A DNA stretch of 64,000 nucleotides from Primula veris (taxonomy: Eukaryota; Streptophyta; Magnoliopsida; Ericales; Primulaceae): contig OY821749.1 of NCBI GenBank assembly GCA_963682055.1, positions 31,689,631 to 31,753,630 of the forward strand, in the 5' to 3' direction. Position 1 is the first letter of the stretch. Each line of letters opens with the position of its first letter. Below the pieces are notes generated by a model. The model was not told where the DNA came from. It made no database searches and was given only the letters and a program-made list of their open reading frames with translations. The translations under genes and the position numbers were made by a program. Shown here piece after piece: positions 47,942 to 61,147 of the stretch.

Positions 47942-50900
47942 ATGATAAGTTTAACAGACTTTTACCATGTCATGACCGCGGTTGTCCCACTTTACGTGGC
48001 GATGATCCTCGCTTATGGTTCGGTAAAATGGTGGAAAATCTTCACCATCGATCAATGCTCAGGAATAAACCGTTTCGTCGCCCTTTTCGCCGTCCCTTTG
48101 CTCTCTTTCCACTTCATTTCCTCGAACAATCCTTATAAAATGAACTTCCGCTTCATCGCAGCCGACACCCTACAGAAGCTGATAGTCCTTTTCGCCCTCG
48201 CGATTTGGTCTAGAATGAGCTCAAGAGGGTCTCTTGAATGGTCTATTACGCTTTTTTCCCTTTCGTCTTTGCCTAATACTCTTGTTATGGGCATCCCTTT
48301 GCTTAAGGGCATGTATGGGGACGATTCGGGTACCCTAATGGTGCAAATAGTGGTTTTGCAATGTATCATTTGGTATACTTTAATGCTGTTTTTGTTCGAG
48401 TACAGGGGAGCTAGGGTTTTGATATCCGAGCAGTTTCCTGATACAGCTGGTTCTATTGTTTCCTTTCGAGTCGACTCGGATGTTCTCTCTCTAGACGGTA
48501 AGGAGCCTCTTCAGACCGAGGCCGAGCTAGGGACTGATGGGAAGCTCCATGTTGTTGTTCGTAAATCCGCTAGCTCAAAATCAGAGATCTTTTCTAGAAG
48601 ATCCAACGGTCCACATTCAGGGATGACTAACACCCCTCGCCCCTCGAACCTGACAAACGCCGAGATCTACTCTCTGCAGTCTTCTAGAAACCCTACACCT
48701 AGAGGGTCTAGCTTTAATCATACGGATTTTTATTCGATGGTGAATGGGGCTAAAAGTAGCGTTGGTGTTAGTCCGAGGGGGTCGAATTTTGGGAATATAG
48801 GAGGGTATGATGAGGAGAAGGGGGTAAACGGTGGGGGTGTCGGGGGGTATCCTGTACCTGCGAGTGCGGGTATATTTTCTCCCGGGGGTAAGAAAAGAGG
48901 GAATGGAGGAGAGGGTGGGAAAGATTTGCATATGTTCGTGTGGAGTTCGAGTGCTTCACCGGTTTCGGAAGGTGGGATACATGTGTTTAAAGGGGGTGAG
49001 TATGGGAATGAGCTTAATGGGGTGCCTAACACTAAAGGTTTGATTTTTTGGAACTTTGAATTTTTTGCTTATAATACTTGATTATTACTAGTATATTTGT
49101 TTGGTTAGAATAGGTTGTATTTTGGATTAGGTTATATTAAACATGTTCTGATAGTAATTCATATTATAATTTGTAAATGTGGGGTATGTTGTTTTTTTTG
49201 GAGTAATTAATGTATAATTTGTTACTAATTTCTCGTGATTTCGTTATCTGCTAGTACTTAGCATACTTTAGTCAATGGATAAGAATGTGTTTTCAAATAT
49301 TTGCTTCATTTGGTTGGTTAAATGTCTATTGAAGTATGTTTTTGCTCTTATTTTAAAGTGCATTGTTTGCTTAATAATCGTAAGCATTAAGACTTTTGAT
49401 TAAGACAGGCAATTAACCTTAACTTTGGTCAGAATTTTGATCTTTCACTTATATGTTGGTTTTTTGTGTGTTTATGCCTCTTGTCTTATTTGCCATTGTT
49501 TGGCATTGTTGGTGCTCTATGTAGTATGTTCTATTATGGAAATGAGGCTTTTAGTTGGATTAGTTTAAGGTGTTGAACAGAGGTGAAACGTTGGGTAAAA
49601 ATGTTTATTAATCAAGTATTATGGTAAATTTCATCAATTTAACTGAGACCTTGTGATTAACAATGAACTTCCGATTCATCGAAAGAAATCTTAGGCAACC
49701 TACCGAATAAGTCTTGCTGAATAGGAGTTTGGTCTTAAATTTTTCAATGATTAAATTGTCACAGTCCGAGATTAAATAAACCATTTTGCTCAGTTAAAGA
49801 AAAAGCACAAAGCATTTGTAATATGATCATTAAGTAATTTGCCAAAATGGAAACCTTTCTTTGATTTGTTTTTTTTTTCATACCGCTGTTTTAAGTTACC
49901 TTCAGTTTCACTAAACTCTTTCTTTTTCAACACGCTTAGATTATGATGACTATGGGCGTGACGATTTCAGCTTCGGCAATGGAAATTCTCGAGATGGGCC
50001 CACACTCTCAAAGATGGGCTCCAGCTCGACAACCGAGCTCAGGCCCAAAACAGTTGATCCGATCGAATCCAAGCCCACTGCAATGCCACCAACTAGTGTG
50101 ATGACAAGGCTTATTTTGATAATGGTTTGGAGGAAGCTTATTCGCAACCCAAACACCTATTCCAGCCTCTTTGGTCTGTCTTGGTCTTTGGTTTCATATA
50201 GGTATATATGGAGTATATGCTTAAATAAATTTACTCTTTTTGTTTATGATGTTATACTGTTATGAATAATTGATTATCTCATCGTTAGTTATAAATATGT
50301 TATTGTATAGGTGGGGTATTGAAATGCCTGCAATTATAGCAAAGTCCATCTCTATCCTGTCTGATGCTGGTCTTGGAATGGCTATGTTTAGTCTTGGTAT
50401 GTGTAAAAAAATTCATCCACGATTTACAGTTTTCATTTTTACCATTTTAATTAACTTTTTTTTTCTGTCAAAGTTACAATGAAGCATTGTTATTAGATGC
50501 TTATCAACAAAAATAATATGTTATTTGTTTGGGAATTGGTCTCCTAATCAATTTTAATGAAGAAAACATTCTGCTTTGATTATTGAAGGAATTGGTCGGT
50601 CTATTATTGAATTTTTAGTTTGGCCTGCTTGGTCATACCATCATCATCCTTACCAATACAAGGAAAAACACGCTACATTACACAGTTAGACTATTCTGAT
50701 TTTATTTCGGAAAAAACTTATGTAAGATGAACTGATTTTGGTTTCATTGGTTTTGTCGGTTCTTTCAACAATATAGATTCATTGTTTTTCAGTTTTGGAG
50801 ACGGTAATTATTTTCTTTTTGGGAGAAAACATGAGCCACGTGTTTTTTCAAATCTTGAACAATGGTGTATTCAGAAATCAATTGACAATAATGATCTCTG

Positions 50901-51731
50901 TATAATTGGATGTATATGCAGGTTTATTCATGGCACTTCAGCCTAGGATCATTGCTTGTGGCAACACAATAGCTACCTTTGCAATGGGTGTTCGGTTTCT
51001 TGCTGGGCCTGCTGTTATGGCAGCCGCTTCTATTGCTGTCGGTCTACGTGGTGTTCTACTCCACATTGCCATTGTCCAGGCAAGAACCTCAAATATCAGA
51101 AATAATTGGAAAACTGAATTTTATTTTTTTCTTGTCACACTTGGTATTTATATAATTCCTGTGCTTTTTCGGATTGTAGGCTGCTCTTCCACAAGGAATT
51201 GTCCCTTTTGTCTTCGCTAAGGAGTACAATGTTCATCCTGATATACTCAGCACTGGGTATGATTCGTAAACTTTTCTTCTTCTTTTTCTAATTCTTTTTT
51301 GTATGTTTTCATTGAACGACTTTTTTGTGGTTCTTAGTTGCACTTCAAACCTATCTTTATTTTCTGTTTTCTATTATGAATAGACTAAAAGCTCGGTATT
51401 AAATAGACAGTATTTTGTTAAGCTGTAAGCAACTGAACGTTGTGGCCAAAGAATACCATTATATTTTGATGGCGGCATCTTCAAAGATCAGGAAAAACTA
51501 TTATTGGCGATATGGTGATATCATGTAACGCAACTTTTCACAACAGATGGGAGCTGTTCGTAACACTACCTGTTCTTAAACTAGTGTGTTTCATACTCAG
51601 TATACTGGTGATGATATCTGAATCTAACTCCTAATTTTATATTGGTCATGTTTCCATTTTGCAGGGTCATATTTGGGATGCTAATAGCTCTTCCCATAAC
51701 TCTGGTTTACTACATTCTGTTGGGGCTTTGA
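47942..51731 (+). CDS. PIN1: PIN1-type auxin efflux carrier
   Basis: 581-aa plasma-membrane auxin exporter of the long-loop PIN class. Exons are 47942-49037, 49940-50201, 50311-50396, 50922-51079, 51180-51256 and 51665-51731; the frame closes exactly. The N-terminal membrane half (residues about 8-155) contains [19 protein letters not shown] and [13 protein letters not shown]. The hydrophilic loop (about 160-420) holds TPRPSN (231-236), TPRGSS (252-257) and a degenerate SPRGSN (277-282), matching the TPRxS kinase sites of PIN1/3/7. The C-terminal membrane half holds the NPNTY trafficking motif (435-439) and ends [25 protein letters not shown] at the loop end points to the PIN1/SoPIN1 clade. 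Intron 4 has a GC donor (CAG|GCAAGA). Assignment within the PIN1 versus SoPIN1 clades is not certain. Confidence 0.93.
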
Positions 51732-52170
51732 AAGAATATGAAGGACTCAACCTCTGCTTATTTTGCTTATTTGATAGCTAGACTAGTCAATTTAGATCTA
51801 ACCTTTTATCAATTTCCTTTTGTTGTTCTTGGATTTTTGACAAGAAAAAGAAAAAAAAAAATGAATTCTAGATTATTTAGTGAGTGGAAGAATTAAGAGT
51901 AGACGGTTAAAAGGGGAGAAAAAAAGATGAGGAGAATATATTGGGATATGAGTTGTTTTGTTTTGGCAGGTTTTTAGAAGCTTTTTTTCATGTCTTTTTT
52001 GCTTAATGACAAAACTTTGTCCCCTAATGCTTTTTGCTATTTTGAATGGAGAAAGTGAAACTTGTTTGTATCTGTCTTCTTTTTAAACCTTTTGTTTTAA
52101 CAATTTATGCAGCAAATTAGAAGTAGATTTCTTGCCTCTTCTTTTTCCGATTATGCAACAAGGATATATG
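51732..52170 (+). other. PIN 3' untranslated and downstream region
   Basis: Immediately downstream of the PIN stop; it includes T-rich stretches and probable 3' UTR. No clear poly(A) signal stands out. No other gene is seen. Confidence 0.4.
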
Positions 52171-52319
52171 GGATGCAGCGTAGGTGATTCTGGGTCAAGC
52201 TGACTCAGAGTCCACAACCATTAGATATTGCTACAGTTAAAATATGAAATGTACTGTAGCAATATCCAATGGCTGTGGATTCTGAGTCACTCTGACTCAG
52301 AGTCACCTACGCTGCTTCC
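52171..52319. mobile_element. Mutator-like hairpin MITE 1
   Basis: A 149-bp near-palindrome with ends GGATGCAGCGTAGGTGA and TCACCTACGCTGCTTCC and inner arms ATATTGCTACAG/CTGTAGCAATAT. It is flanked by GGATATATG (52162-52170) and GGATATGTG (52320-52328), a 9-bp target duplication with one mismatch, as expected for Mutator-like elements. Confidence 0.78.
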
Positions 52320-52328
52320 GGATATGTG

Positions 52329-54265
52329 CTCAAGCAAATGAGCATATGAATAGATTTCTGATAAATATCGAAATGAACAGTATAGATAGACAATAGATGA
52401 ACGTTGAGTCGTAAAAATCTAAATGTGGAAGGTAAAATTATAAATGAACAGTATAGACAAACAATACTTGTACGTTCAGTCATCAAAATCAAAATGTCAA
52501 AGGTAATTTGGTATGGTACATTAATTTGTAAAAAATATGTTACTTTCAAGTATAGTATAGTTTATATTGTAAATAGCATATTACATTTGGGATTCATATC
52601 AAATCTTCAAAATGTTCAACTCAAACTAAAGTTACTAAACAGTTTGATAAAAATACAAGCCAACCTTTATTGATAATTTGCAAAGTGTCTTAATACATCT
52701 CTGTTTTGGTAAGTTTAAAATCTTAAGAATTTTGGTTGTCCGTATTTGATTTGTTTAGTGAATATGATAATAAACGAGAGTTGCATTCGAAAGGTCTTTC
52801 AAAACAAAGTTCCAGTTAAAATCATTTTTCACATCTTTGTCTTTGATCGTTTTTCGTTAAATGGTTGTAATTTTTGTTATACTGACGTTTGTAAGACATT
52901 TCAAATTATTAATAAAACTTGTACCATGATTATTAATAAAAAAAATACTAATCACAAAACTTGCAAATATACAAAGATAGTAAGTAAAATAAAAGTTGTA
53001 TTTATTGTTTTACCTTTCATTAATTGGATAGTAGGGAAGTAGGGCTACTAGATCTGCATCGAGGTCTTATAAGTAGCATGTGGTTAGCAAATTCATTGTC
53101 TTCTTCACTTTTATTGTCCTTCAATTTAAAATTTAATGGGCATGTTGGGGCTAGGCTCGACCTATTTGTCGTCTGCAAATATAAAATCTATTGTCACGTT
53201 GCTTTTCCTTAATTGTAAATAACAACAAGAAAATCTCTGCATTACCCAATACGGATTTTTTATGTCCACTAATATCAAAATGTTCAACGTTCCAAATTAA
53301 TTTTGCCATTTTATATGCACCAACTCTCAAATCATAATAATTTTGCATGTAGTTCCGTTTGTCAAGTCATAATAATTTTGCCAATGTTCTTGTTATTTAT
53401 TACAGTTTGTAAGTTTATTTTTGTTTCACATTGCCATGGAACTGATTGACCGTCTTGTTTTATTTCTAGTTTTGTTATTTACGCTGAATGGACCAACTTA
53501 CACTTAGTGATCTACTCGTGTAATAGTGTAGACTCCGTTACTTACACCGGTATAAAATCGAACGAATACCATATTACATGGTCTATACGACTATACCAGA
53601 TGTGTAGTGAGTGAAACTTGGTTATGTTTGTTTCGACTTTCGAAGATAAACTAATAGGTAGAAGGAGAAGATTAAAAAAAACGCACTTTTTTCCAGATTA
53701 CAGTTTGGTACCAATCTCAATCAAAAAATAAAACTTACATTAAACCCCCATATTCACATTATTGTTCCGTGCAATTAAGTGAAGCTTAGTGTATGATGAT
53801 GATTATAAAGTGACTGGTCATTAAACAATAAGTTGTATCATTTAAAAAAAGAGAGAATAAGTTGTATATAATATTATAATATGTGCAATACATGCGCCAA
53901 CTTAGATGGTCACTGGCCAGCCATAAAGCTTAAATTTGGTTATAATCTCTTCGCCAAATGTATCATCCTACCAACCCAATTAATTACTTGTAGGAGTAAT
54001 TTTTTAGTATAATTTTATTCCTAGAAGTACTGATAATTCGGCCGTTTTATTATTTTATGCCTTATGGTGATGATAGTCATAAAGTAGCAATAAAAAGTGG
54101 ATGTTTGCAGAACTTAAGGTGTGCTTTGTGAAAAAAGGTTCTAGTGTTAGCTGTGTAGGTATATCTTTTCAAATCTAGCATGAAATATAGGGCAAAAAGT
54201 AGTGAAAAGAGAGTTCTATACGCATATTTTTTTCAGAATTTAGGGCCACCCCCACTGCCTTTTTC
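52329..54265. other. AT-rich intergenic region without genes
   Basis: Short open frames (52404-52673, 52746-53042) are AT-biased and show no domain. I see nothing else. Confidence 0.5.
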
Positions 54266-54404
54266 GGAAGCAGAGTACATGATTCTGAGTCAGAGTTACT
54301 CTGATTCCACAGCCATTGGATCTGTCCTTAAATTTAAACTGTAGCAGATCCAATGGCTGTGAAAAGCAGAGTAACCCTGACTCAGAGTCAGGTACTCTGC
54401 TTCC
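54266..54404. mobile_element. Mutator-like hairpin MITE 2
   Basis: It belongs to the same family as 52171-52319: ends GGAAGCAGAGTACATGATTC and CAGGTACTCTGCTTCC, internal GACTCAGAGTCAGG, and inner arms GCCATTGGATCTG/CAGATCCAATGGC. No clean target duplication is visible. Confidence 0.75.
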
Positions 54405-57400
54405 TTTTTACTGCTTCTCACGACGAACATTAGTACTATATCACAAACCATATTTTTATAAAGTATATATATATATATATATGGTGTCACATATATATGT
54501 AATCGTGGAAATTAACTTGTAGGAAGAACATTCATAATCAAATCATTTAGTTTTAGTTTAGCCAAGTGTTAGATTTAGGTTTGTATTAGGTTTGAATGTC
54601 ATCCGTGCCTATGTATTTTCCTCTTATTGGCCGTTTGAAATTTATTTCAAAGCACTCGCACACACTATTATTAATAATAATTAGCATGTACGTAGTTGAT
54701 AAAGAAAAACTATTGAGTTTTCGCATATGCCTGTTAAGTTTAATATCATTTATACATCACTATGCCTCCCAGTTCTCAAGCAAGTGACAGATAATACAGT
54801 ACTTTCTTATGTGTCAAGCTATATAAGTGTTTCAATTATTTTATTCGATAGTTTATAGCCATGACTTGTGGTTTTTTGTTTTTAGTTTTAAAATTCTCTC
54901 ATTTTTTTCTGAGTTTTTTCTTGTCATAAAACATCAGTTTTTGATTACTTTGATCTGTTTGGTGAGACATAAAGTTAGGGGGTATAAGGAGAAAATTTGT
55001 GTTTTTTGAGCTCAAATTACTTTTTAAAATGAGGATATGAAAAGTGATTTTAAACTAATTTTTTTTCTCACAAATTTTTAGTTTTAGGTTTATTGTAACC
55101 GTCAATTTATATTTGTGCGTTTACTCTTATCAGATTCGATCTCAATTATTGCTAGCATGAGGGCACTTGTCCCATGTAAAAATAACGTTTCATGTCTTTA
55201 ATAAAAAAAATTATTAAAAAAAAAACACTATTCCCCCTCTATATAGTTATCTATATAATATTATCAATAAAAATATTACATTTACTCTCATTTGCCATTG
55301 CACTCACTAAAGAACTACCGTAAATTTTAGTGGGTGGACTAAGATAACTAATATAACATTTTGTACTAACAACTCAATACACTAATATGAATGCTCTAAA
55401 CACTAGAAATTACGAATGCCGTATGTATAGATCAACTAGATAGAAAACGGAAAAATTCACCGTGTTCTAATAGCTCTTTTACATTGAGTCGATTACAAAC
55501 TCTAGGTGATATTTTTTAGCAGTATCTAAATTTATGGAGACGTTAGTTTCTTACTATACCACTTCTCCTCGACACCGGAAAGGCATAAACTAACTGTTCC
55601 GAAAACAATACATTTTCAAAGAAAAAAAAGTGTAGATTGAAAATTCGAAATTAAACTCTCTATGCAAACAATAGACCCAAAAAGACTCCATAACTAGCCT
55701 AGCCCAATATATATTTATCTTCAACATATATGAAACTTTTAGGCCTAAGCCCAAATTAAAATATATAAAGAATTAGTAGCCCATTATTAGTCTAAACCCT
55801 TAGCTTATGGTAAGATTAGTGTTGTCCCATCCCTATTAATAAGTGTTTTTATTTTATTTATCATAGTGTTGTAAATGTAGAAAATAAGTGCTTTGCCACC
55901 TTGTACGTGAACAACTGGCCACAATCCTTATTTTAATCAAAGAAATTACGTATGTACTACTTATTAGTTATTATTTTTACGATAGAAATTTTTTGTTTAA
56001 TTTGACCTTTTACTACTGAATATTTTTCTTCTGGTTCCCCTTACTTAATAGCACCACCAGTGGGAAAGAAACGAATGAAAATGGTCCTTGACACATTACA
56101 TATTGCATTTTATATCGGGTGTAAAATCTTGACTAACATTTCCTTTTGACCAACATTACAAATTCCAATTTTCTAAAGTGGAATGATTGCTAGGGATAAA
56201 AGAAATAAGTGGATTTGACATCTACGAAGTGGTTTGTTTGGTTCTCACCAAGAATATACAGTTATGCTTTTCTCACTTTTTAACGAATATTTAATATTTA
56301 AGTAAAATTATCACTTCTGGATTAAATATATAAGTGAAGTCTATCGCATAACTTTTTGAGTTATATCTCGACCAAAAAAGTATGCGTTATAAATTTATAA
56401 TGTTATATATATTATTTCACTTGCTTTCCACTACTTCTTAATTGTTGTTTAAGTAGATTTTAATTCAGCTCTTTTCAAAAGTCTTATTTATAGAACTGTG
56501 GCAAATACAAAGTTCAAGCCTTGCGAGAACAAAAACTCCTCCCAAGGAAGAAAACAAAGGCAAAACCGAACTAGCAACCCAATTCGCACACCAAAAATTA
56601 CAAACTATTTATAATATGAACATACGAAACAAAATGATCATCAAACTATATCGTTATCCCAATAATTTAGGATCGGCTATATGAAACCAAATGATAAATT
56701 ATTCTTTTTATAATAATAAATTTCTTCCACCGGATGTTTCTATCCAATGTTTCTCGATCATCGATAAACACATTATTACTTGAATCTATTTATATATCTT
56801 CATTACAATAACATCTAATGAGTAAGGCCGTCTAGCACTTTAGAACGGCTCGAGATTTAGAGCCCGAGAGGGACAAAACTAACTTATAAGTATAGGTTTT
56901 CCTACCAGAAGAATGTACAGAAAGTTTAAAATGAAACTAGCTTATAACTTCTTGGTCATTCTTTAAAGAATTTGTCAATTTGAAAAGCATTAACCTCCAA
57001 ATATATGCAAATGTTAGTCAACAACAATTGCATTTGATACAATATTGGGGAAATCTATACAATGTAAATTGTAAATCTCTCTCAAGCTTGTATTATACGC
57101 TACAAGAAAAAATTCATTTAGCATCATAAATTTTTTTCAATTATGTTGTTAAAGTGCTTGTGGTTAAATTTTAGTAACAGTTTAGTAACAAATTATGTTG
57201 CTATTTGTTGCTAAAATTTAGCCACAGGCATTTTAGAAAGATAACTCAAAAAGTTTTATGATGCTAAATGAATTTTTTCTTGTAGTGATAGGTTTGGGCT
57301 GTAATATTCCAGAAGAAGACGTTAGTATAAGGGACGTCCAAAAATCAAATTAGATATTTGATTAATGTTTTGCATATAAATGGAAAAGCTTGAACTATAA

Positions 57401-58160
57401 CTTTCCAAAATATATTTTGGATATTTCTAGGTCAGGTTTATGAGCGACATAATATTATTGCTATAGAGATAAGACATAAACATACGAAACTAGATTCGCC
57501 GATTAATAATTATGTATTCTCCGCTTACTATTTTTTGTTTATATATGCGTGAGGGGCCGGAAATTTAAACAAAGTACATAGTAAAGAACTTTTATGTACC
57601 TTTTTTATGAATACTGAATTTATATAGTGAGATGTTCATGTATTTCATCTGATCCGTACAACTAATCAACTATTATATAATGGTTGGCAAAATTATGTAT
57701 TTGTTGTATTTGATTTTTTAAGTTTAACTTTGGTATTGATAAGGACCTTTAGGTCATAAAGGAATGGCTAAGATTGTACATGAGCCGCTCATTTAAAAAA
57801 AAAATACATGAGCTACCCCGTTCCCGTCTCCTTGCGTCATAACATATAACATATGGTATTCTTTTACTTTAATAACATATATTTGTGTAATAAAGTATGA
57901 AATCTACATTTTTGAAACAAATTTTTTAAAATTTTATTCTCTTGATTAATATCCTCATATCACTCAGGGCTATTATTCAAAGGTATATTTTTTGTAAAAC
58001 ACATGTTTATTATTTTCTTTTAATATTTTGTCTTCTGAGAGGGACTAAAAGAACCAAATCTATTATACTTCAATAACTTAAATTAGTCCCCAAAGCACTA
58101 TATTCAAATGCATAGAGATTAATAATTAATTATCTAATAGTATCATTTTTCATTTTTTTT
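54405..58160. other. Intergenic region upstream of bHLH gene
   Basis: AT-rich, with an (AT)n tract at 54465-54482 and a CACTA-type MITE (57100-57287). The open frames of 60-68 codons have no features of genes. Confidence 0.5.
57100..57287. mobile_element. CACTA-type MITE 1
   Basis: Ends CTACAAGAAAAAATTCATTT and AATGAATTTTTTCTTGTAG, with internal inverted GGTTAAATTTTAGTAACA and TGCTAAAATTTAGCCACA. It is the same family as 61563-61739 and resembles the CACTACAAGAAAAA termini of plant CACTA transposons. The left terminal CA has decayed. Confidence 0.65.
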
Positions 58161-58230
58161 TTTGGAGATTATTTATAAATTTACTATTATTTTACCTTTC
58201 TATCCACCAATCACTCATTCACTCCTACTT

Positions 58231-58237
58231 TATAAAA
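58231..58237 (+). promoter_or_regulatory. TATA box of bHLH gene
   Basis: TATAAAA lies 109 bp upstream of the bHLH ATG, giving an inferred leader of about 80 nt. Confidence 0.55.
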
Positions 58238-58345
58238 CCGTCATATGTGACATTATAAACACACACAAACTTATCATTTCATATCCTCAACAAAACCTAA
58301 AAAAAAGTACTCACATCCAAAAACCTTATTCTCTCTATCTGAAAT

Positions 58346-59708
58346 ATGCAGCCCGAAAATGGAGATTACTTTCCTTTTCTTGCCAGAAAAGGTGTTCCGG
58401 AACTTAATAATACATATGCAAATGGACTTTCGTCGAATTATGATTTTCCAGTAAGCCAAATTTTCAATAGCTCGCCATTTTACCCGTGGGGGGTTTCTGA
58501 AATTACAGAAACGCCGCAAGCTCGAGCCTTAGCCGCTTCAAAGAATCATAAGGAAGCTGAGAAACGACGTCGTGAGAGGATTAATTCTCATCTCGAAAAA
58601 TTGAGAACCATCCTTCCTTGCAATTCTAAAGTAATTTTCTCTTTATGTATATGTTAATAATTTCCTCTATACCTCTACTGCCTTGAAATCATGGCTTATG
58701 ATTGTATTATTGGATCCTTTTATGAGCATGTATACATGAGATCAGTGATCAAAGTTTGACTAAAAAAAGAGATCAATGTTTGGCTTGCTCTTGTGTTGTC
58801 TCTTTAGACTTTTTGAGTTTTTATGTTTTAGATCACCTAAAGCTGTTTTTTAAGCTTTTAGTGATGAGATATACTCAAAAAAGCCTTTCGTAGGGTATTA
58901 GGGGTTTCTAGAGTTTGGGAAAGTTTTTAAACTTTTTCTCAATTAGGGTTCTGAATTCTTTCTTTGCTTTCTAGTCAGTAAAAAAAATCCAATCAAGTGT
59001 AAAAACTAAAAAAATAAATTAAAAAAATGTACGCAGGATGAGAAATATGGAGTGATCTCTCGTCTTAAACTTTGTGCTCAAAATATAAATTCTCCCTGAA
59101 TAAACTACCAAATCAAAATATGCTGTTCATTCCAATAAAATGCATCTACCGTTTCTTTTGCTTACCCAAATCATGCATAGTACTAACCAAATTGATTTAC
59201 TTACCAAAGAGAGTTCCAACAATATTACCTCATTATCATAAATGTTTTTTATACTTTACATTGCTCATTGTAGATAGACAAAGCTACACTCCTTGCAAAG
59301 GTGGTTCAACGCATAAGGGAGCTCAAAGAGAAAACCTCTGATCTAATTCATCTTGAGAACTTCCCATCAGAGATCGATGAAATCTCAATAAACAACATAA
59401 TTAATTGCGATGAAAATAAAAAATTGATCAAGGCTTCCTTGTGTTGTGAAGACCGTACTGATCTCATACCCGACCTTATTGAAACCTTAAGAACACTCCG
59501 TTTAAGTCCCATTAGAGCCGAAATAGCAACAATTGGAGGAAGAATAAGAAACATTGTGGTCATTTCAGGGGATGAAGATCAAAGTGATGACATGGCTATA
59601 GCTTTGAGAGATGCATTGAAAATTTTAATCCATCGTTCATCAGGTGTTGATTATAGAGATGGATTTAAAAGGCGAAGAGCCATGAATGGAAGCCAAGCAA
59701 ATTCTTGA
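58346..59708 (+). CDS. BHLH106-like: bHLH transcription factor, bHLH106/bHLH30 type
   Basis: 239-aa nuclear transcription factor. Exons are 58346-58630 and 59274-59708; the intron is GT-AG and lies in the HLH loop after CNSK. The N-terminus MQPENGDYFPFLA resembles bHLH106. The basic region NHKEAEKRRRERIN has His68, Glu72 and Arg76, the triad predicted to bind G-box-type E-boxes. Helix 2 is DKATLLAKVVQRIRELKEK. The C-terminal half (KASLCCEDRTDLIPDLIETLRTL ... AEIATIGGRIRNIVVI) is the ACT-like domain typical of the bHLH30/32/106/107 group and probably aids dimerisation. Length fits bHLH106/107 better than the longer bHLH30 or bHLH32. In Arabidopsis this group includes the TMO5 vascular regulators and stress-response members; the specific role here is not known. 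Confidence 0.92.
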
Positions 59709-60537
59709 TATATAATGCAATTTTCTTGTTTTTTATTGGGATTGGGTGTGTTTGTCTTTGGGGATTTTAGGGTTTCCGGTTTTGAACAAGAAATTTGCCA
59801 TGTAAAATTGAGTATTGACTAGTTGTTAAAGCTTCATGATCAAATCAGAGTGGTAATGTGTTGATTTCAACTTTCGGGTTAGTTTTACTTTGATAAGATA
59901 TTTCTTCGTAAAACTTAAGCATTCTAGCTAGCGGTTCCTTCACGATAGATCTGCCGAAGAAACAAGAATCTATTATGGAGCTTTAGATACTAGTCGTAAG
60001 ACGTTGTCGTGATGTTGTCATATATTTTGTTATTACATAAAATATCTGCTTATGAGAGTGTGTAGGAGAGTTCAGAAGCCTTGAGTTTTCCCAGAATTCT
60101 AAATATTGGAATTAGATCCAATACCATAATTGGGAACCTAAATTTTTTGTTAGTTAGCTCCAAAGGTATGTTTCTTCTTTAAGAATATACTCTATGAATC
60201 TTGCATGATTTTAGTCCTGTCATGATCATGAAGATCAGACTCAAAGTTTCATTACAAATTCCTTTCATGCATGATCCACAATTTGAGGGATATAAGTCAT
60301 AACATTAGTTTTTGATTCACACTCTAAAAAAATCTATCTGACTTGACTAATTTGTCGCGAGAGAGGTTTCTTTCGGCAAAACAAAATTCAAACGACTTTC
60401 CCTGAGCGTAGCAATTCACCGGATAATTTCTCTTCTATCGATAGATAATATAGAATTTGGTTCAGTTGTTGGCTTGATGAATCATAAAAAAGGAAGCTAT
60501 TTCTACTATAGACTATTGATATTTTATGAATATTATA

Positions 60538-60770
60538 CTCTCTGTCCCAAAATATTGGTGCTCTATGTATCTATGTGCAATTTTGACCGACAAATATCTC
60601 GTGTTAAATTGTTAAAATATAAAATTTTAAAATTTGTTAATGTAGTTTAACATTTGAACTATGTGATTAATTTTAAAAAAATTCGATTTGAACAACTTAT
60701 ATATGAGTTATTTGTCAGTCAAAATTGCACGTAGTTTTGTATAATCCCGACAATTTGGGACTGAGTGAGT
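60538..60770. mobile_element. Stowaway-type MITE
   Basis: A 233-bp element with ends CTCTCTGTCCCAAAATATTG and ATTTGGGACTGAGTGAG, flanked by TA (60536-60537 and 60771-60772). The TTTTGACCG ... GTCAAAATTGCACG stem is present. Confidence 0.85.
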
Positions 60771-61080
60771 AGGTGCTTAATTATTATAAGATCTTTGTAT
60801 ATCGGGCGTTTGATGCGTTTTCAACTCCTACCGTACTAACTTGCACACTACAAAAATATTTTGGAATTAATGCGGACGAGATCAGTTAAAGCTTTATTAG
60901 CGACGGGTCGGTGACTAACGGTTCAACTTTTGTTCAAAATGTGAGTCTTTTTGTATAAGTTTTTGCTTTGGAAATTAAGGGATTTATTGACATGCCGAAA
61001 CTTTCAAAACTATGCTCAAAGGCTACAAGAAAATACTTAGAATGATTAGAACTTCATTTGGTCCTGATCTCCAAACATTG

Positions 61081-61147
61081 GAGATAAACAAATATTTATC
61101 TCCGATGTATATTTTCAAGTGTAACTATAGTTACACTTGAAAATATT
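61081..61147. repeat. Hairpin followed by a perfect 38-bp palindrome
   Basis: GGAGATAAA (61081-61089) pairs with TTTATCTCC (61096-61104). Five bases on, 61110-61147 is a perfect 38-bp palindrome centred on ACTA|TAGT, with arms starting ATATTTTCAAGTG. Because there is no spacer, it could extrude as a cruciform or be the core of a small transposon remnant. Confidence 0.85.
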
